A stretch of 64,000 nt of DNA, from positions 1-64,000 of IMG/VR virus record IMGVR_UViG_3300048686_000449. One strand, written 5' to 3'. Source of the DNA: a virus. A program made the translations under genes and the position numbers. Under the pieces are notes generated by a model that saw only the letters and a list, made by a program, of their open reading frames with translations, was not told where the DNA came from and made no database searches. This document shows positions 29,608 through 37,269 of this stretch, piece by piece (positions within the stretch are counted from its first letter, which is position 1; each line of letters begins with the position of its first letter).

Positions 29608-30206
29608 AACAATAGCTCCGTCAACATATCCTCGCTACCGAGTGTCCCCTTGACGATGGCATTAAATGCTAAACTGATACGTTCGCCGTCATTCAGTTTC
29701 GTTTCAACCTGATGAAACAGATACGAGGGGAATACAATAATCTCATTCGTGGCTGGCTTGAAGGAACATTTCTCAGCATTATGATTATTATTGATTGCGG
29801 GTGGAATAGCAAATAATTTCCGTTCAGGTTGTATAAAGGTAATAGAATCCTGTTCAGTTTCAATATAGAATACACCCGAGAGCAGACTATTCGGATGATT
29901 ATGCGAATGATGCATCTCACCTTTTCGTGTGATATTCGTCCAGGATTGTGTCAGTGAGATAATAAGTTCATGTTTCGGTTGTAGGACTGAATCCACATAG
30001 GATTGTAATGTTTCAACACAAAACGATTTAATCGCAGCCAACTCAGGGCAATCAAGAACATGCGTATTCACGCTTCGTTGATTTCCAACATTCCGTGTCA
30101 TTTTCAATTCGCGAATAAAGGTTAACTCAGAGTTAGTGATTCCTTGCGCATAATATGAAAAGAGTACAGGAGTCGGAAACAATTCAATCACATGTGTTAA
30201 CTGCAT
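29604..30206 (-). CDS. putative 2OG-Fe(II) oxygenase
   Basis: 200 residues from ATG 30206. The double-stranded beta-helix signature is visible: HHSHNHPNSLLSGVFYIE with candidate iron ligands, then IVFPSYLFHQVE with the distal His, and GERISLAFNAIV with the Arg that binds 2-oxoglutarate. It fits the phage family of 2OG-Fe(II) oxygenases of unknown substrate (protein or DNA hydroxylation). It overlaps the next gene by four bases. Confidence 0.78.
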   Translation of the reverse strand: MQLTHVIELFPTPVLFSYYAQGITNSELTFIRELKMTRNVGNQRSVNTHVLDCPELAAIKSFCVETLQSYVDSVLQPKHELIISLTQSWTNITRKGEMHHSHNHPNSLLSGVFYIETEQDSITFIQPERKLFAIPPAINNNHNAEKCSFKPATNEIIVFPSYLFHQVETKLNDGERISLAFNAIVKGTLGSEDMLTELLL

Positions 30207-30226
30207 CGTCAACCTCACAGAGGAAA

Positions 30227-30251
30227 CGGTGGGGGATTTGGTCCCCCACCG
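30227..30251 (-). terminator. rho-independent terminator
   Basis: Minus-strand stem CGGTGGGGGA / TCCCCCACCG with a 5-base loop and then TTTCCTCT, directly after the lipoprotein stop. Confidence 0.75.
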
Positions 30252-30258
30252 AGATTAG

Positions 30259-30468
30259 TTACTTCGTGGCGGGTGCAGCAGGAGCGGAAGGAACAGCGGG
30301 AGCGGATGTCGGAGCAGGACTAGTAGGAGCCGCAGCAGCTGCTTCAGGAGAGACAGTCGTTGCAGCAGGAGCTTGCGTCACTGGAGCTGGTGTAGCAGCT
30401 TCCTCTTTCTTTCCACAAGCTGACAATCCAAGAATACACAACGCAACAATCATAAAACGAAACTTCAT
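30259..30468 (-). CDS. small phage-encoded lipoprotein, 69 aa
   Basis: The start at 30468 has SD AGGAGG. The signal peptide MKFRFMIVALCILGLSAC ends in the lipobox LSAC; the mature lipoprotein is a charged cap (GKKEEAA) followed by a flexible Ala/Pro/Thr tail. Small phage lipoproteins can block superinfection or act as the outer spanin; neither is shown here. It is bounded by tRNA-Thr and a strong terminator. Confidence 0.75.
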   Translation of the reverse strand: MKFRFMIVALCILGLSACGKKEEAATPAPVTQAPAATTVSPEAAAAAPTSPAPTSAPAVPSAPAAPATK

Positions 30469-30491
30469 AAAACCTCCTAAAAAGTAAATAG

Positions 30492-30566
30492 TGGAGCTGA
30501 CGATAGGACTTGAACCTACAACCTGAGCTTTACAAAAGCCCCGCTCCGCCATTGAGCTACGTCAGC
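30492..30566 (-). tRNA. tRNA-Thr (TGT), CCA encoded
   Basis: Acceptor GCTGACG/CGTCAGC, regular D and T arms, anticodon arm GGGCT-TTTGTAA-AGCTC (anticodon TGT), and a 3' CCA encoded in the genome. It lies between its promoter and the lipoprotein gene. Confidence 0.93.
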
Positions 30567-30580
30567 GTTGTTTCATAGTA

Positions 30581-30609
30581 ACTATAACGCAGCGGAGAAC
30601 AAAAGTCAA
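30581..30609 (-). promoter_or_regulatory. sigma70-like early promoter for tRNA-Thr
   Basis: TTGACT (30609-30604), 17 bp, TATAGT (30586-30581), 14 bp upstream of the tRNA 5' end. Confidence 0.8.
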
Positions 30610-30613
30610 ATTT

Positions 30614-31222
30614 TTATGTCCACAGAGAACTGCGCAAGTCCATGAGCTTTTTCAACTGATCGTTGTCTTCTTGATAATACTGTTCTTCTAAAAGATTCGC
30701 AGCGTCCGATTGCTTAGTCCAGAGAGCAAGTTGTCGTTTCTCTTCATCTGTCAAAGGTTCATTATTTCCCCACCACGCCCAATCAAATTTCACATCAATC
30801 TTACTATAGGGATCAACTCGCTTAGGTCGCATAATCGTCCACCACCAGTACAGATCATAAATCTGTTTCGCTGTTGTTGCTTGTGGTGTTGGTTTGCCAT
30901 TATCATCTCTCAGATCGCTTTCCCACTGAAGGTACTTCGTGCCGTGCCGCCGTGATCGTAGAGTTCCTCCGCATATCAAATACAGACGTTGAATCAATGG
31001 CAACTCATTCCATTCATCCGAGGAGAATACGATGTTCATCCAGGCGCATTCTTTCTCCACATAATTCACCAAAATCTGGAAATTGGCATGGAGAATCTGC
31101 TCATCTGAATCGTGCCATCCACCCCGCAGCGTCTCAATCGTCATTCGAAGCGGAAAAAGTTTCTGAAACATTCTTCGCAGACTCCGACATTTTTGACGCA
31201 TCATTCTATAAATCAATCCCAT
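30614..31222 (-). CDS. conserved T4-like hypothetical protein, 202 aa
   Basis: ATG 31222 has SD AAAGGA; an alternative start lies at the internal MTIETLRGG. Trp- and Tyr-rich blocks (GGWHDSDEQILHANFQILVN, YDLYWWWTIMRP) recur in T4-like phages. It is soluble and helical; function unknown. Confidence 0.65.
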   Translation of the reverse strand: MGLIYRMMRQKCRSLRRMFQKLFPLRMTIETLRGGWHDSDEQILHANFQILVNYVEKECAWMNIVFSSDEWNELPLIQRLYLICGGTLRSRRHGTKYLQWESDLRDDNGKPTPQATTAKQIYDLYWWWTIMRPKRVDPYSKIDVKFDWAWWGNNEPLTDEEKRQLALWTKQSDAANLLEEQYYQEDNDQLKKLMDLRSSLWT

Positions 31223-31242
31223 TATCTATCCTTTTCCTGTTC

Positions 31243-31749
31243 TTATTCTTGTTCTTGTTCTTTGACAAATTTTTTATACGCACAAAGCAATGGGCCTTGT
31301 GTTGCGTAGGCATCTTTTTCCCATGGCAAATCCCTATAGGCATACTGTGTCACATCAATTATCTTCCTACGCCATCGAGTCAAATCACTATTGGCCGCGT
31401 AATCGAACAACTGATTAGTCACAAATTGTTTCACATGGGTCAATTCGTGGGCTAACGTCACCATTCTTTGGTTTTTTGTCTGACGAGTTGAGATTCGTAT
31501 CAAAAACTGACGTGGTCCGATATTATCATCCAACCACTCACAATCCCCAACATAATTTCCGAGATGTGGAACAAACCGAACAGTCAAATCAATATTTTTG
31601 ACTAGTCGAGTTCCCACGAGTGCAGTAAGCATCCATTCGATTGCATGACGAAACTGTTTTCGATCAGTCTTTCCGATACCTGTGATACTGAGTCGAAGCA
31701 GTGATGTCGGAGTCGCTCCACCATCGAATAATAATCGACGTTTTGGCAT
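31243..31749 (-). CDS. putative zinc metalloprotease, 168 aa
   Basis: The motif LAHELTHVKQF contains HExxH (two His ligands and the catalytic Glu), followed after about 40 residues by PWEKDAY, whose Glu can be the third ligand, as in SprT/gluzincin-like enzymes. No signal peptide is present, so it acts in the cytoplasm. The target is unknown. An AATAAATA late-type motif lies upstream. Confidence 0.7.
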   Translation of the reverse strand: MPKRRLLFDGGATPTSLLRLSITGIGKTDRKQFRHAIEWMLTALVGTRLVKNIDLTVRFVPHLGNYVGDCEWLDDNIGPRQFLIRISTRQTKNQRMVTLAHELTHVKQFVTNQLFDYAANSDLTRWRRKIIDVTQYAYRDLPWEKDAYATQGPLLCAYKKFVKEQEQE

Positions 31750-31775
31750 AGAAACTCCTTTCTCAGATTCCTTTC

Positions 31776-32078
31776 TTATTTATTGAGAAGTTTTTTAGCT
31801 TTTCGAACGGAAAGAATCAACGCATTATACATGATATTCCGAACAACTGTCTGAAATTGTTTCACAATACGCGGTTGATCAAGAAACAGTTTCTTTATCG
31901 CCTTTGGAATGCGCAAGAAATCATACTGAAACGACAGATTATTACCCCTAAAGGTGATCGAATGAATCTTAAAGGAAACACCTTCAAATTTTCCACTCGT
32001 GAGGCGCACAGACATTGTATTCGCTTTACCTTTTCTCGCAGAATAGGTGGGAATGACTCTCAATCGTGACGCACTCAT
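31776..32078 (-). CDS. hypothetical basic protein, 100 aa
   Basis: An N-terminal beta-rich half (SVRLTSGKFEGVSFKIHSIT) is followed by a basic amphipathic helix (ILSVRKAKKLLNK). It overlaps the upstream WYL_2-type gene by four bases. No family is recognised. Confidence 0.55.
   Translation of the reverse strand: MSASRLRVIPTYSARKGKANTMSVRLTSGKFEGVSFKIHSITFRGNNLSFQYDFLRIPKAIKKLFLDQPRIVKQFQTVVRNIMYNALILSVRKAKKLLNK
31777..31784 (-). promoter_or_regulatory. putative late promoter (AATAAATA)
   Basis: The octamer spans the stop codon of the upstream 100-aa gene, 27 bp before the metalloprotease ATG. Confidence 0.4.
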
Positions 32079-32374
32079 TTCAGACCTCCATCACGTTGAA
32101 CATCATACCACACTTGCCCACCCGCCGAAGTAATGAGCTTCACGGAATCCCAACAAAATGAACGCCATTCGTCTAGAGTCACATCAAAAATAGGACACGC
32201 GGCTCCCACTGCGTTTGATTCTGATTCTTCCTTAATTGAGATGGGAAGTTTATGAAACGGAATGCGAGAAGGATCTTGTGTGCCCGTAATCGTGCGCTCC
32301 GTGCCATCTTTCTTCGTAAACGTGACAGTCAACACCCCTGTCCACAGTTGCCCCTTCACTTCTGATCGCGTCAT
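32075..32374 (-). CDS. WYL_2 (DUF2693)-like small protein, 99 aa
   Basis: The start at 32374 gives MTRSEVKGQLWTGVLTVTF. The block VTFTKKDGTERTITGTQDPS then IP is the signature of the small SH3-like WYL_2/DUF2693 domain found in many phages, followed by a short tail with W and D (LDEWRSF). It is probably a nucleic-acid or protein-binding module; role unknown. Confidence 0.7.
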   Translation of the reverse strand: MTRSEVKGQLWTGVLTVTFTKKDGTERTITGTQDPSRIPFHKLPISIKEESESNAVGAACPIFDVTLDEWRSFCWDSVKLITSAGGQVWYDVQRDGGLK

Positions 32375-32378
32375 AATC

Positions 32379-32858
32379 TTACTCCTCCTCAGGTTGTTCC
32401 TTCGGCATGATACCAAACCACATTTTAATCCGAGTCCACAACGGAATCTGCTTATGCTCTTCCTTCATGCGACTCATAATCAATTCACGCATAATATCTT
32501 CACCTTCACGTTCAACACCCTTGATGAAGGACTGCGCTTTCTTGACATCCCGCACAATGAATCCAAACATCTGCGTTTGTTTCCGAAGCATATGCGCGTA
32601 TTCTTTAGGATCAGAAAAATGCGCACGAAACGTTTCAAAAAGTTCTACATCTTCGTTGCGAATAGAGTACAGAGACACATGGCAGGGAATGCGCTCATCT
32701 TCTCTATGTACCACTCGTTTTCCCGATAAACAAAAATATTCAAAATACATTTGCGAATGTGTGGGATAGAAAATGACTCCATCATACATCTGTGGGGTCA
32801 GTTCTTCCTCATTATTCGCAGCGACTGTCACGGTCATGTCCTTCTTTCGTTTGGGCAT
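32379..32858 (-). CDS. hypothetical protein, 159 aa
   Basis: The start at 32858 has SD AAAGGG. Beta-rich in the first half (QMYDGVIFYPTHSQMYFEYF), helical in the second, with an amphipathic segment WTRIKMWFGI near the end. It overlaps the small basic gene at 32812. Function unknown. Confidence 0.6.
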   Translation of the reverse strand: MPKRKKDMTVTVAANNEEELTPQMYDGVIFYPTHSQMYFEYFCLSGKRVVHREDERIPCHVSLYSIRNEDVELFETFRAHFSDPKEYAHMLRKQTQMFGFIVRDVKKAQSFIKGVEREGEDIMRELIMSRMKEEHKQIPLWTRIKMWFGIMPKEQPEEE

Positions 32859-32979
32859 GAATCTGTCCCTTTTCTTTGTGACGGGCATAAAGTTTTTTAG
32901 ATGTCACAATTCGTTGATGAAATTGACGTTCTCGCAAAGAGGCTGCAACTGGATTTTTCTTTGTAAGAATTTTACTCAT
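32812..32979 (-). CDS. small basic protein, 55 aa
   Basis: ATG 32979 overlaps the upstream stop. The pattern TKKNPVAASLRERQFHQRIV, then SKKLYARHK, is a recurring short basic phage protein type of unknown role. It overlaps the next gene by 47 bases. Confidence 0.6.
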   Translation of the reverse strand: MSKILTKKNPVAASLRERQFHQRIVTSKKLYARHKEKGQIHAQTKEGHDRDSRCE

Positions 32980-33064
32980 CGTCATCATCCAATCGACTCA
33001 GTATTAATCCCGTGGTTATCAAAATCATAATAAAGAATGTGGGAATAAGTGCCCGCAGTGTCAT
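32972..33064 (-). CDS. tiny membrane protein, 30 aa
   Basis: ATG 33064 (overlapping the GIY-YIG stop) to TAA 32972: one transmembrane helix (LIPTFFIMILITTGLIL) and an acidic tail (RLDDDDE). The ATG lies 9 bases after a -10 box, so the mRNA is probably leaderless. Confidence 0.5.
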   Translation of the reverse strand: MTLRALIPTFFIMILITTGLILSRLDDDDE

Positions 33065-33495
33065 GATACAACTATCATACTATCTGTAAGGCGAGAAGTC
33101 AAATTTTTTAGATGACTACGATGGACTTTACAAGAAGTCCATTGATTATAATAGTTGGATGAGAGTAAAGCATGGGAGGCAAAAATCTCATAGTTCTCCC
33201 AATAGGTGCATTCTCCTCGCGAAGTGCAGAGATGCAGAATTTCTTTGGTGAAATGATCTTCTCCGAGTTGTTGAATATCTGATAAGAGTTGATCGTTAGA
33301 CCCCCAGTAGGTCTGCCAATCAGATTGAACGCGAAGTTTTTTATTACGTTTTTTACGACGAAGCGTTTTGGCTTTGGTGAAGAATTTACGACCTATATAG
33401 TGTTTATTCGTCAGAGTATTAGTGATGCGATATACATATCCATACGAATCTCCTATCATGTCTTCTGTGAAGGGATTTCCCTTATAAATCCACAT
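33061..33495 (-). CDS. GIY-YIG domain protein, 144 aa
   Basis: GYVYRITNTLTNKHYIGRKF carries the GIY-YIG core with the catalytic Tyr and the conserved Arg; a basic loop (KAKTLRRKKRNKK) and the block WQTYWGSNDQLL follow. The end YYNQWTSCKVHRSHL is conserved in a family of T4-like phage proteins usually called endonucleases. It is not in a mobile cassette like 55708. Its last 14 codons contain promoter 33074-33102. Confidence 0.8.
   Translation of the reverse strand: MWIYKGNPFTEDMIGDSYGYVYRITNTLTNKHYIGRKFFTKAKTLRRKKRNKKLRVQSDWQTYWGSNDQLLSDIQQLGEDHFTKEILHLCTSRGECTYWENYEIFASHALLSSNYYNQWTSCKVHRSHLKNLTSRLTDSMIVVS
33074..33102 (-). promoter_or_regulatory. sigma70-like early promoter inside a coding end
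   Basis: TTGACT (33102-33097), 17 bp, TATGAT (33079-33074), entirely within the last codons of the GIY-YIG gene. Confidence 0.8.
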
Positions 33496-33548
33496 TAGAA
33501 ATCCTCAAATAACTAATATGATAAAGGTGATGTCTCCTGTTTCTATTT

Positions 33549-33725
33549 TTATAACTCCACGTCATCGTCATCTACGAATCCTCTCAAACTTGGAGGGTCG
33601 TCACGATGTTCCGCTGTGTATTCTCCACAAAAAACGCAATAATCAGGCGTCTCCTCAATTACCTGATCATCATAGAGAATTTTAAATTGGCTTTCGCAGT
33701 GTTCACAGGTTACTAGATGTGTCAT
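33549..33725 (-). CDS. zinc-ribbon protein, 58 aa
   Basis: ATG 33725 to TAA 33549. CEHC (residues 7-10) and CVFCG (about 30-34) form a zinc ribbon; the tail is acidic (FVDDDDVEL). Role unknown. It follows the Dps gene by two bases. Confidence 0.65.
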   Translation of the reverse strand: MTHLVTCEHCESQFKILYDDQVIEETPDYCVFCGEYTAEHRDDPPSLRGFVDDDDVEL

Positions 33726-33727
33726 AG

Positions 33728-34156
33728 TTATTTTAGATGCGACTTGAGCATCCAGGCAAACTTGTCATGCTTGTCGATACGATCTTCCAAGAAATTAATG
33801 ATCCCCGCTTCACTGACTGCATCTGCTTCCCCACGAGCCCGATACAAACTGGCTCGAACCAGATCGTTGGCAACGATCAATCTTGTAATCATCTCACGAG
33901 TTTCATAGACACTCGTATCTTCCGAAATCTCACAATTCGTCATCAGACTAGTGAGCGATACTGGTGCATAGACACCCAACGCACGAATATGTTCAGCGAT
34001 TGGATCCACCGCAGCATGAAGATCTTCATAGAGTGTGCCAAAGAACTCATGAAGTGACGCGAATAACATGCCCTCCACATTCCAGTGAGCGGCATGTGCC
34101 TTATAATAAAACATGAATGTGTTTGATAAAACTTTCTTCATTTCATCAGCTAACAT
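33728..34156 (-). CDS. dps: Dps-like ferritin
   Basis: 142 residues forming a four-helix bundle. The Dps signature is complete: AHWNVEG, LHEFFGTLYEDLHAAVDPIA then EHIRALG, which supply the His, Asp and Glu ligands of the inter-subunit ferroxidase site. In bacteria Dps dodecamers store iron, consume peroxide and coat DNA. A phage copy may protect replicating phage DNA from Fenton damage or sequester iron. Length is close to the family minimum. Confidence 0.88.
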   Translation of the reverse strand: MLADEMKKVLSNTFMFYYKAHAAHWNVEGMLFASLHEFFGTLYEDLHAAVDPIAEHIRALGVYAPVSLTSLMTNCEISEDTSVYETREMITRLIVANDLVRASLYRARGEADAVSEAGIINFLEDRIDKHDKFAWMLKSHLK

Positions 34157-34159
34157 AAC

Positions 34160-34651
34160 TTACCTCTTCGGTTGAAAAATTTCAGCCCCGTCCCAATTGA
34201 TTATCGCACCTTTGGGTCGTTTTTCAGGACTCGTCGCGCCGTTCTTGTATAACTCGTAGTATAACACCAGATCTTTACAGCTACCTTCATTAGCTTTCCC
34301 GCTTACATCTATGTATATGAGATCTGGAGCACCATCTTGGGGCTCAAAATCAATCTCATAGAGAATGCCGACGCCATGCACGACTTCAATATCATCGGGA
34401 TCTCTCTGCTCTATAATGCCATAAGAGGGCGAATAGAGCGCAAGATCGGGACGGCCATCGCCATTAATATCATACAGTTCAGAGAACAAGCCATTTTGTG
34501 ACAATCGTGTATCGATAATCTCTGGTTCTCCATGAGGATGCAGCGGCTGAAAAATGGAACACCGCAAGATATCTTTGGAGATATGGGCTTCTGGAGATTG
34601 ACCAGGAATCATCAAACAAGACAACAGAATGAGCGTTTGAAGCAGTTTCAT
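34160..34651 (-). CDS. exported FG-GAP-like protein, 163 aa
   Basis: The start at 34651 gives a signal peptide (MKLLQTLILLSCLMIPGQSP). The calcium-binding type loop DINGDGRPDLALYSP and a second block GAPDLIYIDVSG are those of FG-GAP/VCBS-like repeats of secreted proteins. It is therefore probably periplasmic or surface-bound. A CATAAATA late-type motif lies 30 bp upstream. Phage-encoded exported proteins of this sort are unusual and occur several times in this window. Confidence 0.65.
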   Translation of the reverse strand: MKLLQTLILLSCLMIPGQSPEAHISKDILRCSIFQPLHPHGEPEIIDTRLSQNGLFSELYDINGDGRPDLALYSPSYGIIEQRDPDDIEVVHGVGILYEIDFEPQDGAPDLIYIDVSGKANEGSCKDLVLYYELYKNGATSPEKRPKGAIINWDGAEIFQPKR

Positions 34652-34680
34652 GGTACTCCTAGATGATAGGATGATACCAC

Positions 34681-34688
34681 TATTTATG
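34681..34688 (-). promoter_or_regulatory. putative late promoter (CATAAATA)
   Basis: CATAAATA on the minus strand after the nrdB stop, 30 bp before the signal-peptide protein start at 34651. Confidence 0.5.
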
Positions 34689-34692
34689 GTTT

Positions 34693-35682
34693 CTAGTTTG
34701 CCGCACCCCAAACCTCATCCCACGATCCGCTCAACGCACCTTTGGCATAGTCACTGCTGCGATTTTCGAAAAAATTAGTGTGTCCAGGTGCATTAATAAG
34801 TCCTTCCACCCAAGGCAAAGGATTCTTTTTGACCTTGAAAATCCCCTTCATACCCATAGAAATCAAGCGACGATCCGCGATATACCGAATGTATTGCTTG
34901 ACTTCATCAGCTGTCAATTCAGGCATCGGACCCATTTTATACGCCAAATCAATAAACTGATCTTCCAATTCCACCATCTTTTCTGCAATGGTATAGATAC
35001 CTGACTTCAGCTTATCATCCCAAATTTCTGGGTGTTCTTCAATAAACGTGCGGAACAGCTTGATCATACTTTCGCAATGTGCGCTCTCGTCACTTATCGA
35101 CCAAGAAATAATCTGCCCCATCCCCTTCATCAATCCGTGCCGAGGAAAATTGAGCAACATAATAAACGAAGAGAATAACTGTAGTCCTTCCGTGAACGCT
35201 GAGAACGCTGCAATCTGAAGCGCAGTAGAATCTTTAGAGACCGCGCGATCACTAATCTTCAACAAATAATCGTGCTTGTTCTTCATCTCCTGATATTCAA
35301 GAAATTCATTATAGGTGGACTCGGGCATTCCGAGCGTTTCAATTAAGTGCGAATAGGCTGCGATATGAACCGCTTCGCGTGAGCTGAATCCCAGCAACAT
35401 CATTCGCACTTCAGGCGACTTGAAATAAGGAAGATAGTGTTTCACATAGCCAGACGCAACGTCTATATCTCCCTGAGTGAAGAATCTGAAAATATTTGTC
35501 AAAAAATACTTTTGTTCTGGAGTAAGTTTCGTTTTCCAATCTTTGACATCTTCAATCATAACCACTTCAGTGTGAATCCAATGAGATTTTTCATGCGCTA
35601 ACCATGCGTCATACGCCCAATTAAAACTGAACGGTTTAAAAGCAGTTCTCTCATCCGTTAATAATAATTTCTTTTTAGACAT
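34693..35682 (-). CDS. nrdB: ribonucleotide reductase class I small subunit
   Basis: 329 residues. The di-iron ligands are all present: D in FTQGDIDVA, E and H in SREAVHIAAYSHL, E in AFTEGLQLF, and E and H in SDESAHCESM. The radical Tyr sits four residues after the first His (AAYSH), so this is a Tyr-radical subunit. It generates the radical used by NrdA to reduce ribonucleotides. It is transcribed with an 85-aa gene upstream. Confidence 0.95.
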   Translation of the reverse strand: MSKKKLLLTDERTAFKPFSFNWAYDAWLAHEKSHWIHTEVVMIEDVKDWKTKLTPEQKYFLTNIFRFFTQGDIDVASGYVKHYLPYFKSPEVRMMLLGFSSREAVHIAAYSHLIETLGMPESTYNEFLEYQEMKNKHDYLLKISDRAVSKDSTALQIAAFSAFTEGLQLFSSFIMLLNFPRHGLMKGMGQIISWSISDESAHCESMIKLFRTFIEEHPEIWDDKLKSGIYTIAEKMVELEDQFIDLAYKMGPMPELTADEVKQYIRYIADRRLISMGMKGIFKVKKNPLPWVEGLINAPGHTNFFENRSSDYAKGALSGSWDEVWGAAN

Positions 35683-35939
35683 TATCTATTCTCCGTATCC
35701 AGCCACTTCGCCGCAGCAAGTTCATAAATTTTGTTGAATGCTCGTTCAATCGCGGTAAACTGTTCGGGCGTAAAATCCATATCCTTTTTCAGAAAATGTA
35801 GATCCATCAGTTCTTCCTCATAATCTTCGTGTGAGAGCACCTCATACTGAAGTTTTGTTTCGAGTTGAATCAACCGCTTGATGAGTTTAGACGTTCTACA
35901 AGGCGGATCTTGATGTAGTATATAGATAATCGCATCCAT
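35682..35939 (-). CDS. hypothetical protein between porin and nrdB, 85 aa
   Basis: Helical and charged (LIKRLIQLETKLQYEVLSHE), soluble, with no metal motif. Its stop overlaps the nrdB start (TAATG), which suggests coordinated translation with NrdB. Unknown function. Confidence 0.6.
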   Translation of the reverse strand: MDAIIYILHQDPPCRTSKLIKRLIQLETKLQYEVLSHEDYEEELMDLHFLKKDMDFTPEQFTAIERAFNKIYELAAAKWLDTENR

Positions 35940-35963
35940 AATAAGTCCTCGAAGAGTAAATAA

Positions 35964-37181
35964 TTAGAAAAACCATTGCGCTTGTAAACGAATTAATTCA
36001 CTAGAAAATGCTGTTTGAGGATCAGTATTTGTAATAGCTACTCCAGGTTGTGTTTGAAAGGTATTTAATCCATCTTTATGCATATATTCTATCACAAATC
36101 TCCAAGATGTTGGTTCCCATACAATACCAAGATTAAATGTTTTCGTTGTTCCATCCATGCCATTGATGGACTTTATTCCACCACTATATTCTCCATATCG
36201 TGTGTATACAGTTACGCTTCCTTCTGATGAATAGACCCATTTGTAATATGGTTGAGCATAAAATCCTCGTAATGAATCGCTGTGTAGGTATCCTTGTTCG
36301 TCTCGTTTTGGTCCTCTTCCAATGCTGTATTCGGCTAAAATTCCCCATGGTTGGGCTGGGGTCCATACATATATAGTTGCTCGTTCATCAATTGTTTCGC
36401 ATCCTTTAGATCCTTGATCGCTACCGTATACTGATTTTTCAGCTCCACAACGAAATGCATTTGAATAAGGAACTACAAATTTTCCTGTGTATGCATGTAT
36501 ACCAGTTTCTATAAATCTTCCTGTTGGCAGTTCAAATGGATGACCTACTCTTATTCCAAGATGTTTATTAGCATTTAATTCAGGTTTATTTCTTCCCTGT
36601 CCATTATACAGAATAATTCCAAAGTTTCCATAATCACCAGGACCATTATAATATCTTTTTAAAATTTCATATCGTTGTTGCGCGATTTCTGATGTCCACA
36701 TATAAGAGACACCGAGATCTCGTTCACCTACAGCACCGCTTTGAACAGATTCATGACGATCTAATTCTTGACGTTGACTACTTGAACGATATGTGTCGAA
36801 TGAGTTTGCAACACGTTGAATACCAAATCGTATTCGATTTCTTTTATCAGTCGTGAGATGAAAATCGCCATATGCATCAACTACATCAACTGAATTTCCA
36901 GTGTTATATCCATCACCTTCAAATGCTGGCTGAAGATAAAAAGATAATCGATCAGAGACATCACCAGAAATCGGAAGACGAATGCGACGAATATACAATG
37001 ACTGTGGCGACTTTGTGGCCTGTTTATCCCCTAATGGAATATCCATCATGGGATCTGAACTCATCGCATATCGTGTTTGTACATATCCATTAATAGTGAG
37101 ATGTTCATACCAAGGTTCAGCAGAATATGATACTGTGGGAAACAATACTAGTAATAATAAAACAGATAAAAATAAATTCAT
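35964..37181 (-). CDS. outer-membrane porin (OprO/OprP-like)
   Basis: 405 residues. A signal peptide (LLLLVLFPTVSYSA) precedes a beta-barrel sequence with alternating strands from start to end. The first block (HLTINGYVQTRYAMSS, IRRIRLPISGDVSDRLSFYL) and the aromatic C-terminus AQWFF are typical of the phosphate-selective porin O/P family; the final Phe is the outer-membrane insertion signal. It would let the infected cell take up phosphate or other anions. Its codon use is more T-rich than in neighbouring genes, hinting at recent acquisition. It separates nrdA from nrdB. Confidence 0.8.
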   Translation of the reverse strand: MNLFLSVLLLLVLFPTVSYSAEPWYEHLTINGYVQTRYAMSSDPMMDIPLGDKQATKSPQSLYIRRIRLPISGDVSDRLSFYLQPAFEGDGYNTGNSVDVVDAYGDFHLTTDKRNRIRFGIQRVANSFDTYRSSSQRQELDRHESVQSGAVGERDLGVSYMWTSEIAQQRYEILKRYYNGPGDYGNFGIILYNGQGRNKPELNANKHLGIRVGHPFELPTGRFIETGIHAYTGKFVVPYSNAFRCGAEKSVYGSDQGSKGCETIDERATIYVWTPAQPWGILAEYSIGRGPKRDEQGYLHSDSLRGFYAQPYYKWVYSSEGSVTVYTRYGEYSGGIKSINGMDGTTKTFNLGIVWEPTSWRFVIEYMHKDGLNTFQTQPGVAITNTDPQTAFSSELIRLQAQWFF

Positions 37182-37214
37182 ATTCAGTATACCTCTAATT
37201 AATAAATCTAGAAG

Positions 37215-37222
37215 TATTTACT
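37215..37222 (-). promoter_or_regulatory. possible late promoter (AGTAAATA)
   Basis: AGTAAATACTT on the minus strand, 33 bp before the porin ATG. A weak variant of the T4 late motif. Confidence 0.3.
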
Positions 37223-37269
37223 GAATATAAGTTACTAAACAGTTATCTCTATATTACGAATATGTAAAT

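Noticed and set aside
30155-30487. Ala/Gly-rich plus-strand ORF
   Set aside because: Antisense shadow of the Ala/Pro-rich lipoprotein tail.
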